Shown one piece after another: positions 5,509 through 5,916 of a stretch of 5,916 nucleotides of DNA. Under the pieces are notes generated by a model. The model was not told where the DNA came from and did no database searches. It saw only the letters and a list, made by a program, of their open reading frames with translations. Source of the stretch: Oscillospiraceae bacterium UBA3851 (GTDB lineage Bacteria; Bacillota; Clostridia; Oscillospirales; Oscillospiraceae). The DNA is taken from assembly GCA_002392625.1 (NCBI GenBank), contig DGHJ01000130.1, positions 1 through 5,916 on the forward strand. Reading direction: 5' to 3'. Position numbers and translations under genes: made by a program. How positions within the stretch are numbered: position 1 is the first letter of the stretch; each line of letters begins with the position of its first letter.

Positions 5509-5537
5509 ATTATAACAGAGTATTCTGCGCATTTCCA
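5509..5537 (-). promoter_or_regulatory. Promoter of the CAT-fold / acyl-CoA synthetase operon
   Basis: On the minus strand TGGAAA (5537-5532) and a perfect TATAAT (5514-5509) are 17 bases apart. The -35 box matches consensus at only 4 of 6 positions. Predicted transcription starts near 5502, giving a leader of about 28 bases to the ATG at 5473. It sits 20 bases past the asnS terminator, so the operon is transcribed independently of asnS. Confidence 0.65.
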
Positions 5538-5557
5538 CATTTATTTACAATTTATTC

Positions 5558-5587
5558 AAAAACTCCCCCTGGAAACAGGGGGAGTTT
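5558..5587 (-). terminator. Intrinsic terminator of asnS
   Basis: A perfect 12-bp stem (5560-5571 and 5576-5587) has a 4-base loop, a run of five G:C pairs and, on the minus strand, a TTTTT run beginning in the stem's end and continuing to 5558. It lies 38 bases past the asnS stop and 20 bases before the next promoter. On the plus strand the 3' side is not T-rich, so it works for asnS only. Confidence 0.88.
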
Positions 5588-5625
5588 CGGACAGGCTGTG
5601 AAATTGTATGGCGCAGCGGACGGAA

Positions 5626-5916
5626 TTAGAACTCGGCGTTGCCCACGGTGCGGGGGTGCAGCTCCACGTCGCGAATATTGCTGACGCCGGTGAGGTACAT
5701 GACCATGCGCTCAAAGCCCAGGCCGAAGCCGGCGTGGGTGCAGGAGCCGTAGCGCCGCAGGTCGCAGTACCACCAATAGTCCTCCGGCTTCATGCCCAGC
5801 TCCTTGATCCGGGCCTCCAGCACCTCCAGCCGCTCCTCGCGCTGGCTGCCGCCCACGATCTCGCCGATGCCGGGCACCAGGCAGTCCGCCGCGGCCACGG
5901 TCTTGCCGTCGTCGTT
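5626..5916 (-). CDS. asnS: Asparaginyl-tRNA synthetase, C-terminal fragment
   Basis: The frame is open from the right edge to TAA at 5628-5626, giving the last 96 residues. AsnRS is a cytoplasmic class IIb aminoacyl-tRNA synthetase that charges tRNA-Asn with asparagine. The visible part is the end of the catalytic core. A GEIVGGSQREER block (class IIb specific, near the amino-acid pocket) is followed by a helix, by an RRYGSCTHAGFGLGFER stretch containing class II motif 3 with its ATP-binding arginine, and by the family's typical ending VSNIRDVELHPRT...NAEF. The C-terminal NAEF and GGSQREER favour AsnRS over the related AspRS and archaeal-type enzymes. The N-terminal OB-fold anticodon-binding domain and motifs 1 and 2 lie outside the window. 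It ends in its own intrinsic terminator and is not co-transcribed with the CAT-fold operon. Confidence 0.95.
   Translation of the reverse strand, partial: NDDGKTVAAADCLVPGIGEIVGGSQREERLEVLEARIKELGMKPEDYWWYCDLRRYGSCTHAGFGLGFERMVMYLTGVSNIRDVELHPRTVGNAEF

Noticed and set aside
4511..5515. A 334-codon plus-strand frame opposite the CAT-fold gene.
   Set aside because: It is a codon-register shadow of the minus-strand gene, and it overlaps the opposite promoter and has no recognisable domain or supported start.
5474..5625. A small gene or regulatory RNA between asnS and the CAT-fold gene.
   Set aside because: The gap is fully accounted for by the asnS terminator, a promoter and a short leader. 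The 99-codon plus-strand frame crossing it has no support.

Overview
The window looks like chromosomal DNA from a GC-rich anaerobic member of the Bacillota, most likely the Clostridia (Oscillospiraceae / old Clostridium cluster IV). This placement is inferred. The coding regions are GC-rich with strong G/C third positions. The intergenic gaps are short and AT-rich, with near-consensus sigma-A promoters, strong GGAGG-type ribosome binding sites and intrinsic terminators. No mobile element, CRISPR array, rRNA or tRNA is visible, and no stretch over about 150 bases lacks a gene.

Layout, left to right. (1) At the left edge, on the minus strand, is the N-terminus of a TVP38/TMEM64 (DedA-like, VTT domain) membrane protein. 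It lies 9 bases after the end of galE and is probably co-transcribed with it. (2) galE, UDP-glucose 4-epimerase, minus strand, with its own promoter. (3) trxA, thioredoxin, minus strand, ended by a 14-bp-stem terminator just before the galE promoter. (4) A compact divergent promoter region, then galM (aldose 1-epimerase) on the plus strand from a GTG start. (5) A near-perfect 38-base palindrome that can terminate both galM and the converging gene. (6) A two-gene minus-strand operon: a chloramphenicol-acetyltransferase-fold / E2-catalytic-domain-like protein, whose gene overlaps by 8 bases that of an FadD-like acyl-CoA synthetase. (7) An intrinsic terminator and the C-terminal 96 residues of asparaginyl-tRNA synthetase (asnS), minus strand, running off the right edge.

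How the genes relate. GalM and GalE are both Leloir-pathway enzymes (anomer interconversion of galactose; UDP-Glc/UDP-Gal interconversion), but they sit on opposite strands around trxA, and galK and galT are not in the window. GalE carries Cys at the substrate-gate position that in E. coli is Tyr299, so it may also epimerise UDP-GlcNAc. Because galE is followed by a membrane-protein gene rather than galKT, a role in supplying sugars for the cell surface is as plausible as galactose catabolism.

The least understood part is the acyl-CoA synthetase plus CAT-fold pair. The overlapping genes suggest a coupled acyl-activation / acyl-transfer module. The CAT-fold protein has no lipoyl domain, and the catalytic His of the usual HxxxDG motif is replaced by Glu (ExxxDG), so its chemistry cannot be assumed from the family name. 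The remaining genes look like ordinary housekeeping genes.
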